DNA from: Bactrocera neohumeralis
Taxonomy: Eukaryota > Arthropoda > Insecta > Diptera > Tephritidae
Assembly (NCBI RefSeq): GCF_024586455.1
Contig: NC_065921.1
Span: 6,479,401-6,543,400 of the forward strand
Direction: 5' to 3'
Length of the DNA stretch: 64,000 bases
In this document: piece after piece, positions 1-10,974 of the stretch
Numbering within the stretch: position 1 is the stretch's first letter
Layout of the letters: every line of letters begins with the position of its first letter
Translations under genes and position numbers: made by a program
Notes under the pieces: model-generated
Seen by the model: only the letters and a program-made list of their open reading frames with translations
Databases searched by the model: none
Told to the model about the DNA's origin: nothing

Positions 1-1639
1 GAACAAGACTACGCTGTAAGCATCTGGGATCTCTACAGTATGATACATTGGAGATCTTTTAAAATTCGCATCAAGCGCAGGCATTCTAAAGGCTTACTAC
101 TCTTCATGGACTTAGGAACTGACCTCCATTTGGTATCGCAAAGAAAATTTGTAAAAAAATGTAAACATTAAAGTATAAAGTTTAGCTATCAATTAATCAA
201 TTGCTTGAGCCTTAGCTTTTCCGAAAATGGCAGAGCCCTACGTCATCTCGCAAATGAAATGAATTCAATGAGAAGGTTTTCTTATAATCAAACTTGAGTC
301 TAAGTTTTAAGAATGTTGATATTATGTTTGGATAGATCGTAAGGATTATCCTATCATTGGACTACCTTTGTGATACCTAAAAACTTTTAAAAATATATTA
401 CTATATTCTCATATATCGTCGAAGCGTTATTAGGTTACGACAAAGGCTTATCTACCACGATAGTTCTGTCTCAGACTGTCAAACGCCGGCAAATAGAGCA
501 GAAAGTTTTTTTTCCATCTCGCTTTCCTCCATATAGGTTTGTCAAAATGCATTCGACAAGATATTTAGCCGTACCGCCGGTGAGCCTGTTGGATAATGCC
601 CAGTTAGAACATTGATTTGAGACAAGATTGGTTTTGCTAGGAGCAAGAAGTTCAGAGGACCTCTCACAGTTCACTCTAGGACAGAAAGATCTCGCAACGA
701 ACTTTCAACCAAAAAACCACCAAGTGATACTCATGTACGTTTCTACAAAAGTCTAGACCCCGCACTAGATCCGCTCTTAACACAACCAAATTTTGTACTG
801 GCCTCTACGCTTAAGTCATTACATTGTTCTACATGTTGTTTATTTGTGAAACCTTGATAATCTAAGCTATCTCATATCTGATATGAAAACAAATTCCTCA
901 CATTAATACCTCCTGCGGTTGAGCTTTAGTGGGTAATTGTTGTTAAAAAGGCAAAAATTGTGCAGACACTGTGGGATATTCGCCACTTAATAAGGTCATA
1001 TTACAGCTGTATAAACATAAATAAAATTTCTACAAAAATAAATACAAAACCAACAAAAACACTCTTAATTCATAAACAAGAAATACGTACATATGTATGT
1101 TTATATAGTATATGCGAGAATATCGCACAAGTTTACTATGTACTTGAAGTTATTTCGTCATGTTTGTAGGGAATTCTATGTAGGAATATGGTTGCCCAAC
1201 GCTGTACTTTCCATTGGACAAGGTTTTTATTATTCCACAACAATTCCACAATGTTTTATTCACTGTAACCAAAGGCATAAGAAGCTTACGCTCAGTGGTA
1301 CAGTGGTGGCGTCAGCAAAGTTACCAGTCGAGAGTTTCTGTTGAGTGTTTTACTCTTGAATATTATTGAAATATAATGAGATCCGATAGAAAGAGATAAA
1401 GAGATCCGCTCTATATAAGCCCTTATCATGGAATTATTATTTATTAATTTAAAACATAGATAGATTTCATTCGTTCATTTCCGAAAATTTCAATATTTAA
1501 GTGAAATACATAGTTAACGGATTTAAACAAAGTTTATAGAGAGAGAACTTCAAGATTACCTAATTTTGAAAATGGGTCGAACTATAGCCCATATTTCCAT
1601 TAAAGACCATTTCTAATTCTATCAGAAAAAACAGAAACA
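1..1639. other. Non-coding stretch, no gene recognised
   Basis: AT-rich sequence with no domain, splice-bounded exon or repeat family that I recognise. The longest uninterrupted reading frame, 471-674 on the minus strand (67 codons), ends in a protein-like stretch (NLYGGKRDGKKTFCSICRRL). It matches no family I know and has no convincing start context. It may be the worn tail of a transposon, but this is not established. Confidence 0.5.
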
Positions 1640-2687
1640 GTTCCTCTTTGCGGTAGCTCTCATCGATAAATGGTCGATATGGAAAAGATTGACCAGGACC
1701 GCCACATAAGCAGCCGTGACATCGCTAAAAGTGGCCATACACGACACACATGTGCTTGTTTGTCGCGCATATTAACTGTTTGAAGAACGAAAGCAAAATG
1801 GATTTATATGTCGTGTATGGCGAAACCATTTCATACAGATCGAACACACATATGTGTCGTGTATGGCTCCTTTAAGGAACTTAAAATTCATCATAAAAGA
1901 GTTTTGAACCATTTTAAAAGGGCTGACTACAAAAAGAAGCTCGATGGTTGGGTCCCACATGAATTGTCAGTGAAAAATTTAACGGACCGAATTAACATAT
2001 GCCACTCTTTGCCGAAACGAAATGAAATCGAACCATTTCTGAAGCGAGTGGTAACAGAAACGGAAAGTGCATAAAATACGACAATAAAGAGCGAAAAAGA
2101 TCATGGTCCAAACGTGGTGAAGCTGAACAAATCGTCGCAAGGCCAGGATTGACGTCCCGAAAGGTTATGCTGAGTGTTTGGAGGGATTGGAAGAAATCAT
2201 CCACTATGAGCTGCTCCAGCCTGATCGAACGATTAACGATTTTACTGTCAACAACTGATGAGATTGAAGCAAGTAATCGAGAAAAAACGGACAGAACTGA
2301 CACAAAGTGTCTTCTATTAGGACAACACGAGACCACACACATCTTTGATAACTCGGCAAAAACTGGGAGAGCTTGGCTGGGAAGTTTTGATGCTTCCACC
2401 ATATAGCCCTGACCTTGCATCGTCGGGCTACCATTTGTTCGGGCAATGCAGAACTCCCTTAATGGAGTAAAGTTGGCTTTAAGAGAAGCCTGTAAAATTC
2501 ACTTGTCGCAGTTTTTTGCCGAGAAACCATAAAAGTTTTACACTGGTGAAATAATGTCTCTAGCGGCAAAATGGCAAAAAGTGGTCGACCAAAATCGTAC
2601 GTATTTGGCGCATCATACTTCATTATAAATAAAAAAAAAGTTGAAGTTTTATTGGAAATACGAAAAGACTTTTTCGACTACCCAATA
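1640..2687 (+). mobile_element. Decayed mariner (DD34D, cecropia/Hsmar1-like), 5' truncated
   Basis: Broken mariner transposase on the plus strand. Translation in shifting frames gives MEKIDQDRHISSRDIA, then KKLDGWVPHELSVKN, then a degenerate DNTRPHTSLITRQKLGELGW block, then PPYSPDLASSGYHLF, and finally KWQKVVDQN near the C-terminus. The WVPHEL and SPDL-YHLF motifs are known from cecropia-type mariners such as Hsmar1. The third catalytic Asp, expected just before YHLF, reads Gly. With the frameshifts and stops, the copy is dead. The 3' terminal inverted repeat is visible at about 2660-2685 (CGAAAAGACTTTTTCGACTA) and is followed by TA. No matching 5' terminus was found, so the copy is truncated upstream. 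A 144-bp MITE interrupts it. Confidence 0.8.
1729..1872. mobile_element. 144-bp MITE nested in the mariner, TAA target duplication
   Basis: Short palindromic insertion inside the mariner reading frame. The ends match as inverted repeats over about 26 bp with three differences (left AAGTGGCCATACACGACACA, right complement AAGGAGCCATACACGACACA). It is flanked by TAA at 1726-1728 and 1873-1875. Conceptual removal of the insert and one TAA rejoins the mariner codons for D-I-A-K-E-L, which fixes the boundaries. A further inverted copy of the CATACACGACA core lies inside, at about 1810-1821. A 3-bp TAA duplication is typical of PIF/Harbinger-type MITEs. The superfamily assignment is inference. Confidence 0.7.
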
Positions 2688-4719
2688 TTTCAAGAATATA
2701 AGTTGAGCTTTTTTGGATATTATCGATTATATATATTATTAGTATTATGACCGATTTTGTATAAAATTTTCTAAATTCCTTTTCAGAGTACCGAAAAACT
2801 GGAGTCCTAGTTTTTTATGCTGCAATGTTATGATATTATACCGAAGCAAATTAAAAAGTCGAAAATCGATCATAAACCGAAAAGTATTTTTGGCTCAAGG
2901 AAACTTAAAAAACTGATTTACTGCCGCGAATGTTACCCACAATTTGTTATAGTGTATTCACTAACAAGTCACGACTGTATACACTTAAAATGAATACACA
3001 ACCACAATTGTGCGTGTGTGTACTGTCCAACCACATATGCACACATTCGCCAATACTTACATACTTATTTATACATATGTTTGTAGCTTGTGCGTTCAAG
3101 CGCTGAATGACCATTCGGTGTGGCAAATTTACTAAACCCTTGCGGCTCACCCACTAATACCAACATAATTTTATTGCCTTTACAACCTATTTTACTTGTT
3201 AGAAGCTCTGCTTGGCTCTGCTCGGCTCTCCAAGCGCAAAAAACGGACTTCCCGCAATCGTTACTGAGTCATACGCAGTCACTAAGTCATTGGTCCGTGA
3301 AGCGTGCACGAATATTTTATGGCTATTAGTTGAGGAAAAGTTTTTGGCCCAAACAGGATTTGCTAACGGCCGAATGGACGAGCGCATGCAAGCGTCGAGC
3401 GCTGCTGCCGACGTCTCTGCCTGCCTACTGCTGGGAACCAACAAAGGGGTCAATTTGTGTTGGGCAAGAGTGTAGGCGTCATTAAATTGCAATGTGCACG
3501 TAAACTTTTTTCATATAATGCCAAATTATGGACTCAAAGACGTACGGTAGCTGCTACAAGTGCACTGCGTGTGTATGTGTGTACGTAAGTACCGCTGCAG
3601 CGCACACGCAAACCAAAGCTTACGAGCGTATGTATGTTTGTGGTCGATTAAGTAGGCGGTGCTGTCAAAGCAAATATGCCCGTATGCCTACGTGCATGTG
3701 TGTGTGTGTTTGTGCTTCAAGGTGTAAAGTTGGGGCTGTGAATATGAAAAAACGTGAGTGTAAACTCGTGAGGTTTAACTTTTGAAAAATGTTGCACGTT
3801 GCGCATATCGACAGCTGCCGAAAATATAAAAAATATGCCGAACGATAATAAAAAAGCGCTGAATTATTGCCCGGAAAAGTTACTTGAGTTTTCTGCTTTA
3901 TTTTTTTTGTTTTTCAATTTTTTTTCGTAGTTTTGTGTGTTTTGTTTTTGTAGCTTGCTGCTTGCTGCTGGTTTTGACCATTTGTAAACAAAATTTTCAG
4001 CAATTTATCGCATTGCAACATGTTGAAGGGTAATACGGGCACACACTCTTGCTCAAAGCTACGTACATATGTATATACATACGTAATGAACCGCTATGCA
4101 AACACATTCAAGCGATCGTGTAAACAGTCAGACTTACATATATACACATACATATGTATGTACTTACAAACGTAGCAGTCGCCGGAAGTACATACACGCC
4201 GCAGTTAACGCAATCATTCCCACTTTTACTCAATCACTCAAATGTCTGCACAATCACTCAAGTCCCGCAGCATTACAGCTACGCATGTATGTGTGTGTGT
4301 GTACATTGCTCCACATGTAAGTACAAACTTGTGTATGTAAACGCCATAAAAACAAGTATGGATGGCTTGACAGCATGACTGTGGCACTCGACCGCTCTTT
4401 TGATTATTTCTTTGTGTTTGTTTACATCACAGAGATACAAATGTATATACATACATATGTGAAAACATCATTAAATTTCTGTATACAGTGGAGCTTCGAT
4501 AAGTGGTACTTAGCTATTTTAAGCAATGAAAAATATTTTGAGGTAAATTTAAGCATATTTTCAATAAAAAAAAGTACTTTAATTTCTCGTTTTGTTTTTG
4601 AATATCGGCATTCTTAACCAGTAATGATGCGTTGGAAGAATGCAGTGTTCTCAGCTACTTGCCAATCATCTCTCTTGCGAGCTCTAGTTGATGTCGTTTT
4701 TGCAAGATTTTCAACAAGA
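2688..4719. other. Non-coding stretch with dinucleotide and ACATATGT microsatellites
   Basis: No gene recognised. The part from 3190 to 3480 is more GC-rich than its surroundings and contains an AP-1-like TGAGTCA at about 3266. Several ORFs of 67-97 codons overlap on both strands without domain or splice evidence. From 3550 to 4330 there are TG/GT runs and self-complementary TACATATGTA motifs. From 3895 to 3960 the sequence is T-rich. Confidence 0.5.
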
Positions 4720-4721
4720 AA

Positions 4722-5240
4722 AAACGTTTACTTCGGCTGCACCGAAGCTAATATACCCTTCACAGGTGCATTTTTTTAGTAACTATGTGTTTAGTTTGTA
4801 TGGAAGTTATATGCTATGGCAATCCGATCTGAAAATTTTTTTCGGAGATTATATTATTACCTTAAGCAGTAATCCATGTCAAATTTCGTGAAGATACCAC
4901 GTCAAATCCGAAAGTTTTCCATACAAGCCCTTGATTCCGATTGTTCGGTTTGTATGTCGGCTATATGTTATAATGGTCCGATATCTGCAGTTCCGACAAA
5001 TGAGCAGGTTCTTGAAGAGAAAATGACGTTTGCAAAATTTGAAAACGATATCTTAAAAACTGAGGGACTAAGTAGTTCGTATATATACAGACGGATAGAC
5101 AGACAGACGGACATGGCTAAATCGACTCAGCTCAACATACTGATCATTAATATATACGCTTTATAGGGTTTCCGACGCTTAGTTCTGGGTATTACAAACT
5201 TCGTGGCAAACTTAATATACCGTGTTCAGGGTATAAATAT
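4722..5240 (+). repeat. Dispersed repeat family A, near full length
   Basis: Starts with the palindromic CTTCGGCTGCACCGAAG followed by CTAATATACCC. It ends with AATATACCGTGTTCAGGGTATAAA, in which the last part can form a hairpin. Internally it contains GTTTGTATGTCGGCTATATG, an ACAGACGG-type run at about 5090-5110, and CATGGCTAAATCGACTCAGC. Other copies or pieces occur at 10975-11236 with 12424-12480 (minus), 19625-20050, 25195-25540 and 39058-39567 (minus). It has no coding capacity. The ACAGACAG/ACGG block resembles the internal microsatellite of fly mini-me/DINE-like non-autonomous elements. That relationship is inference. Confidence 0.75.
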
Positions 5241-5545
5241 GTTGATTCGGTGTATAAAAGATTTTGCGACCCTCTGATGTCTCTCTGTTGCCAACATGAC
5301 GATTTTCAAGCTCTGAACTTTTTGGCTGTTGTCGTCATTAACGCACGCGAATGGACGACTTGAGTCAGGTAAGTTTTCGATGACTTCATGAACTTCACTG
5401 AATGCTTTGTGGTACTCAAATACTTGCCTGGTCATAAAGTAGACTCTCCATAACACTTCTGCAAAATTTTCAAAGACTATGTAGCCGGGACTCCATTCTA
5501 AACATTTCGCGTTGTCAACAAACTGCTGCCAAATACACACTAAAT
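5241..5545 (-). pseudogene. Mariner transposase N-terminal fragment
   Basis: The minus-strand translation has QVFEYHKAFSEVHEVIENLP, followed by SSRPFACVNDDNSQKV. This corresponds to the N-terminal helix-turn-helix part of mariner transposases (F-W-H-K-x-F-x-x-G-R-E-x-[IV]-E-x-x-P-R-x-G-R-P). The 55.4 kb fragment has the same EVIENLP...RPSTSVNDD signature, so both derive from one family. No catalytic domain or terminal repeat is present. It abuts the 3' end of the family A repeat. Confidence 0.65.
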
Positions 5546-6945
5546 GACGTATGGAGATGAAACTTCACAAGGACAATAAAAAGGGATGTATCAATCTATG
5601 AAAAATGTATATCGATTTGGTTTGCGAGCGCAGTTTAAATGTAATAGTATTTTCTTTGTACCTCAAAAGCTTAGATTATTCAATTTTGCATTACAGGATG
5701 TGAGCTGAGCTACAGTTAGCGGTCTCGAAACCCTGCGAAACACAAGGAAAATGACACGGTTCTGATTCTGCTTGTGGCTCCGGGTTTTAAGCTGAGTAGA
5801 AGCGAAATCCCTTCCTCTATTCATGCAAAATACCCGTTAATTGTTTCTTTATATTAAATTTAAGGACGTAATAAAATCGACTTGTGAAATTTAGTATATA
5901 TGGCCCCGCATTAAACAAATAAAATTTTGAAAATTTCATTTTATCCACCTACATAAACAGAACAATGCAGTTGATTCTGATCTCTCACATTAATTGCTAA
6001 AATTGTGGTGTCACAATCTACTCGAAGAACGGATGCTGTCAAGCGAGTTTTGATTTTAATGAAACCACATGAACCCTACTCGTCCTCGCACGCCGCACTG
6101 ACACTTCCCTCAAATATCTTTTACAACAGTTGACATACAATTATCGTATGGGGCGCCACCAGTTTTTCGCATGGACACAATTTTATATGAATCCATGTAT
6201 GTATGAGAGTGTGTGTGTGTGAGTGTCGTTGGGACCACCTTTTGCTGTCCTTATTCTTGTGGCACTTTGACGTCGCCGCTGTGCACTTTGCAAGAAATAA
6301 TGGTTAATTATGACGAGTAGACATATGCACACGTGACATATGAACTGCCATAAAGACCGCATCCACGCCTGTGTATGCGTCAATGTTCATATGCATGTGT
6401 GTGTGCATGACTATTTATATTTATTCATACATACTTATACACGTGTGTGTGTACTCAACTACATTTCTTTTAATATTGTGCGACACGCTGGCTGGCGGCA
6501 CTGTTGCACACCTTTGCAGACATGATTCGAAAATTTACGCATTTGTGGGCGCTCTCACATTGATACAAATCAAGTGAGCTCACTTACGTAAGGATACAGG
6601 GTGAAACAGTGAACGCGCTGCAAGCAGAATGGCAGAATATGTGGCCATGTGTTCAAGTGCTTAAATCGACTCGAGCTCAGATATATTTATTCTGTCTTTG
6701 GATCCTTTTAACTTTGGTTCAAATATTTTTGAAGTTACAACTCAGAAATGGTGTCTGAGATGAAACGGTTTTGGATGAGTTAGTAGAAAGAACTCAAAAT
6801 GTCTTTGACTTAAGGCGACTTAGCTACTAATTGATCAAAAATTACCCAGATTAGCTTGGTTCAATCCTTTTTATGTTCGTGTAAAGTTTGATCTCCACTC
6901 ATGCGTGTCTAATAATGAAAAAAGCTTGTTGCTGTTACTTTGTGA
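5546..6945. other. Non-coding stretch with GT/CA microsatellites
   Basis: No gene recognised. GTGTGT and TATG runs dominate 6190-6460 and produce apparent reading frames rich in Cys, Val, His and Thr on both strands. These are composition artefacts. Confidence 0.5.
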
Positions 6946-7665
6946 GGTTGTGAGTGAATGTCTTACTCCCTGATTAACTTTGAGCGCACGGTTTGCGAGC
7001 TTAACGCCGGTATTGCCACTCTGCTGTCGGAAGAAATGCTCACCTACCTGAAAAAAGCTATACTTCGGTCCACTAAATCATCTGCTACTTTAATAGCAGT
7101 TACTTCTGCCTGGCAAACGCTTTAGTCGTCCGGTAGCCTAATGTTAAGCTATACGGAGAGCGCCTTACGGAAGACTTCCCCTCCAACCTTCCTCCTTAGC
7201 TTCGACCCATTCGAGAAAGGGCTCACTGCGCCTCTTCTCCAGAGATTTCTCCTTGCCCACTTATCATTCGTCAGTATGTGAGTGGCGAAACAACCACTTA
7301 GAGTAACCTTACAGAGTTTTTAGGGATGCAATTAATGGAGGGGTGAATTTCAGCGTGACCCTGCTTGGACCTCTTCGTATATCCAGCTTTTCTGAGGCTT
7401 AGAGCGTCCTTCGCAGCAATGTACTTGCCGGCAATATCTACGGGTGCTATATATAGAGAGCATAAGGTGCTTTTATTGGCGTAGTTCGCAGTACACCACA
7501 GATGCCGATGAGAACCTCTCTTTGGACACGTTCAAGCTTCTTATCGACTTCAGACGAATACCCCACAGAACATTATTCATTCATATAAATTCACTACGGG
7601 CTCGCAGACCCAAAATACCACCTTTGGTGGTAGTTCCATATCTTCTCTATAGCTCCTCTACAGCA
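6946..7665 (-). pseudogene. Non-LTR retrotransposon remnant with RNase H domain
   Basis: The minus-strand translation, with several stops and frameshifts, gives LERVQREVLIGICGVLRTTP, a typical post-RT connection segment. It then gives LRKAGYTKRSKQGHAEIHPS, and finally NIRLPDD-SVCQAEVTAIKVA with SSDSRVAIPALSS. The last two carry the conserved Glu (CQAE) and Asp (SDSR) of the RNase H fold found in I/R1/LOA-type non-LTR elements. No full ORF survives. The two pieces at 8205-8490 and 53880-54660 represent the downstream part of a related element. Confidence 0.75.
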
Positions 7666-7750
7666 TTATAAGGTAACCGATTCTTTCGTTACTCTCACCA
7701 CAATATTTGCCCTCATGAAAGATTTCTATCAAGGATAAGCTCAATATTTT

Positions 7751-7951
7751 TTATCTTGTCAACAGGTTGAAGGTGTGAACCTCCGAATAATGAGTTAAAT
7801 AAAAACATTTTGGGAATTTTGAAGGAATCACGGCTAAGGAATCGTTCAAAATGCGGTAAGCGGAATCTACCTTATCAGGAACACGAGTGTTTAAGTGGCA
7901 CAACTCATTCAATGAAGTGAAGCCATTGGAAGCTTGCTTGATGCGAATCAT
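7751..7951 (-). other. Unrecognised 66-codon reading frame
   Basis: An ATG-initiated open frame beginning MIRIKQASNGFTSLNELCHL and ending in a stop. Its composition is balanced and not microsatellite-like, which is unusual here. It lies between two non-LTR pieces on the same strand and may be part of the same decayed element. No family was recognised. Confidence 0.2.
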
Positions 7952-8204
7952 CTTCTTTTGTTAAAGACAATAACTTAGAAGTTAAAGAACCAGCGTTTGA
8001 AAATCGGCGTGTTGACGTCAGGGGATGTCAGAGAATTTTAACATCTCTCATAGGTCGACTCAGCGCATTTCTGTTAATATTTAGAGTATGTAACAGACCT
8101 GAATCTTTCGCAAATGCGATGTTAAGTGGAGGTCGCAAATAATATATTTGGCAAGGTTGTTGAAAACCCAACATTCAGCAAACGGTACCGGATGAAGTCC
8201 AGTT

Positions 8205-8490
8205 GTTAGGTTCATGAGGAGTAGTCATCCTTTGGAATGCTTGCACTTAGCACAAATTTTAGGACACTCTGTGGCCTCACTATCGATACCACCTCTAGTG
8301 TATCATACCGTGGGGACCCCAGATGCTTACAGTGTATTCTTGCCAATGCGGGACAAGTGAACAAGAATTGCTCCTTTGCTTCCCTGGTGCCTTGCTCTAG
8401 ACATTTCTTGCAGTCTTCTTGATATGTCAGGCCCATTGGGTGGACTTTTGTCGCTACCAGACAGTGACCAGTTAGTATTCCGATCATCTT
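8205..8490 (-). pseudogene. C-terminal fragment of an RNase-H non-LTR retrotransposon
   Basis: The minus-strand frame reads IGILTGHCLVATKVHPMGLT, then a zinc-knuckle-like C-x2-C spacing (EDCKKCLEQGT), then FLFTCPALARIHCKHLGSPR and YDTLEVVSIVRPQSVLKF. The pattern G-H-C...C-x2-C...F-x-C-P-A-L-x-R is the C-terminal region that follows RNase H in I/R1/LOA-type elements. The same protein is recognisable at 53.9-54.4 kb. Confidence 0.75.
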
Positions 8491-8524
8491 CCTACTGTCT
8501 CCTCTATTGAGTGCCAGTGGGAAC

Positions 8525-10300
8525 CAAAGGACCCAACATAACTTAATACCATTTAAAACGCAAAATTTTTCTTAAACCCTATATCATGCAATATCACTTT
8601 TCTTCATATAAAAAAAAGTACATACATACGTAATTGCAGATACAATTTGCGAAATTCCTGTTGTAAAGACTTTCATATTTACGCGCGCGCGCACTGTGAC
8701 AATTGCCACCAATCCTGTGACGGCGACACCGTTGGAGACGGCGGTCGTATAAAAACACCGCAAGACTTCTCGGAGCTCACTTGTGTTATTAATTAATGAA
8801 GCCCCATTAAATAGACTCCTAGCCCCCACAAAGGCGCACACCTTTCTACTCATAACATACAAACGTGCGCACATAAAGCCACTTGAGGCCACTCAAATAC
8901 AACAAAGTGGAACTATTGCTCGAGCGAAGTGTGCGCCATGAAGTGCTGTGCCATGTGAGACTCCTGGCAGGCATATGTCGCCGCCATACACGTATGTATG
9001 TATATATATATATAAGAACTGCCAGCGCGTGGTTCTCGGCAAGTGCGCACGCTGAGCGCTCGAAAGACAGTCAGTCAAAAGTTGTTTGACATTTTGGCTC
9101 GCTTTTAGTCCTTCAGTCGACCACATTCGTACATACGTGCTCTGCATGAGCTCGTAGGGCGAGGCTAGTGTGCCGCACTTCACTCGCAGTTTTCGCAAAT
9201 GTTGTCGTACACACTCGCATGTGCCGTTATATGCCTATGCATAGCTTGTGTGTGCTCGCGCGTTCTCAAGGAGTTGTTATCCTTTTTCCTGCGAGCGCTT
9301 ACAAACAGTATCTATTTCTGCGCTACAAATATAGCTTTCCGCGCGCGGCACTTGCAAATATTACAAGCAATTAGAGCGCCACAGCAGCGAATGTGCGGTG
9401 ACGATGGGGCCGAACAGGCGGATTCACTTGCTACTGCTAGGTGGTGCAGTGACATATGGCGACAGCGCGCGCTCAGGTGGTGAGGAGGAAAATTGTTTTT
9501 AAATTTTACAGAAAGCACTTTACAGAGGCACACTCGCACGCTTGTGACCCAGCTAACGAACCTTTGCGCTGGCGAAATGTGAAATGCGAAATGCGAGAGA
9601 CAAATCGACAATAGATGAAGCGCGTAACTATTACAAAGGGTGCATATTTAAAGCGCGCACTTGTTGGCTGTGCGTGCGCGGGAATGAGGCGAAGGTCTAC
9701 GGCAACGCTGATACATATGTGTACATACTTAGGTGTGTGTGTGGATATTTCCAAACACTTACACACATGCAAGCGCACACACAGTTGGGCCTGCAAGCAC
9801 TTATTGCAAACTATTTTGCATTTTTGCACATTATGCTTGTGCCAGCGCTCTACGGCTCGGCTACATACAAGTGGCAAGGTGTGCTCATCTAATGACTGTC
9901 GCCGGGTAATGGGTATTGATTGTATTTGGAATACAAATAGCAAAAAGTAAATACAAACGAAGAACAACAAGCAACAAGCAGCAAGCAGATGGAACACATT
10001 GTGAAAGCCATTAAAAATTCGCATACTTTTCTCAGTCCAAATAAAGCAACACGACAATATGTGAAGAGATTGGTGGGGATGAGACGCCATGGCGTATACT
10101 TGGCACGTTAACAAAGTGATTTGCATATGAGCATAAGTCCAAGTCCAAGCTACCCAGCGGAAAATATTGAATCGCAAACGGAAGCGCCGCTGCTCTACAG
10201 CACAACGGCGCACTTAAGGCACACAATGGCATAGGGGTGTGGCGTAAAGTTGGCTGCGGCTCAAGTATGCTTATATTGGTAGTTAAGGGTTAAATTTACG
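8525..10300. other. GC-richer non-coding stretch, no gene established
   Basis: This block is visibly more GC-rich than most of the window and lacks recognisable transposons. TA and GTAT runs lie at about 8990-9015, and GT/CA runs at 9715-9785. The longest open frame, 235 codons on the minus strand at 9506-10213, has a repetitive His/Cys/Thr/Phe composition, and two other long frames overlap it on the opposite strand. I read it as chance. The block may be conserved regulatory DNA, but nothing here proves it. Confidence 0.45.
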
Positions 10301-10306
10301 AGTCAA

Positions 10307-10314
10307 TATAAATA
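10307..10314 (+). promoter_or_regulatory. TATA box (TATAAATA)
   Basis: TATAAATA lies upstream of a possible start site at about 10332-10340. From there to the first ATG (10447) there is no other ATG. This spacing suits a compact TATA-driven gene, although no strong initiator motif is seen. Confidence 0.35.
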
Positions 10315-10446
10315 GTAGAATAGCCAATATCACCGCGTTGCAGCAAACTGCAATAACGGCATAGCTTTTGCGCGTCAAGTGTGAGATTAAATTTCAATAC
10401 TAATATATACTACTATCAGTTTCTCGATAAGTTGCGCACTTTAAAA

Positions 10447-10653
10447 ATGTTCCACTTTAAAAAGTTACTACATAAAAGAGCGAGAGCCACTCGCCTGAAG
10501 TGTGTACCAACTTTTCTTAGTTTGAGGAGGGCTGTAGTGGTATTTGCAGCTGTACTTGGTCTACAATTATTTACAACTGACGCACATGAATTTCACAGAA
10601 AAGCTGGAGAAGCAAACATAAGATGGAAAAAATACATTTTTCTGTTGAACTAA
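10447..10653 (+). CDS. Putative 68-residue protein with one hydrophobic segment
   Basis: This is the first ATG downstream of a TATAAATA box, with A at -3. The frame begins MFHFKKLLHKRARATRLK (basic), continues SLRRAVVVFAAVLGLQLF (hydrophobic, residues about 26-44), then TTDAHEFHRKAGEANIRWKK, and stops. The layout suggests a signal-anchor or a long signal peptide. No homologue was recognised and no splice donor is required. The open frame extends upstream of the ATG to 10381 without another ATG. It could be chance; the upstream TATA box and the clean leader raise it above the other short ORFs. Confidence 0.25.
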   Translation: MFHFKKLLHKRARATRLKCVPTFLSLRRAVVVFAAVLGLQLFTTDAHEFHRKAGEANIRWKKYIFLLN

Positions 10654-10659
10654 ATTTTT

Positions 10660-10974
10660 GGTTGTAGAGTTTTGTAGAGTTTATAATCGATTGTGGAGTA
10701 AAGTGAAGGTGTAAGCTCATCTTTAACCCAGATAAAGAAAAAGAAAGGTTCATTAACCCAAAGAAATACAAAAAATGTTCCAGAGTGACTAGAAAACTAA
10801 TAATTTAAACATTTTCTAATGATTATACCGTGTGGGATGCGAAAACTAAAACAAGGACATTTGTCCAAGTGTAGTAGATCTTAAATAAAAATTGTGAGAC
10901 AGACATTTTCTTAATAAAGTTTACCACGATTTCAAGATAAGCAAGAATATCGCTTTTATTACATAAAATTGAAT
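10660..10974. other. Non-coding stretch
   Basis: AT-rich. An AATAAA at about 10881 could serve as a polyadenylation signal for the small ORF just upstream. Nothing else was recognised. Confidence 0.3.

Noticed and set aside
471..674. Protein-like 67-codon frame with CSICRRL ending
   Set aside because: No family recognised, no promoter or splice support. Left as an unassigned note within the first non-coding stretch.
1992..2420. A 142-codon minus-strand frame
   Set aside because: Antisense shadow of the mariner transposase at 1640-2687.
9506..10213. A 235-codon open frame on the minus strand
   Set aside because: Composition is repetitive (His, Cys, Thr, Phe, Val) and follows GT/CA runs. Long frames overlap on the other strand, and there is no domain, signal or splice evidence.
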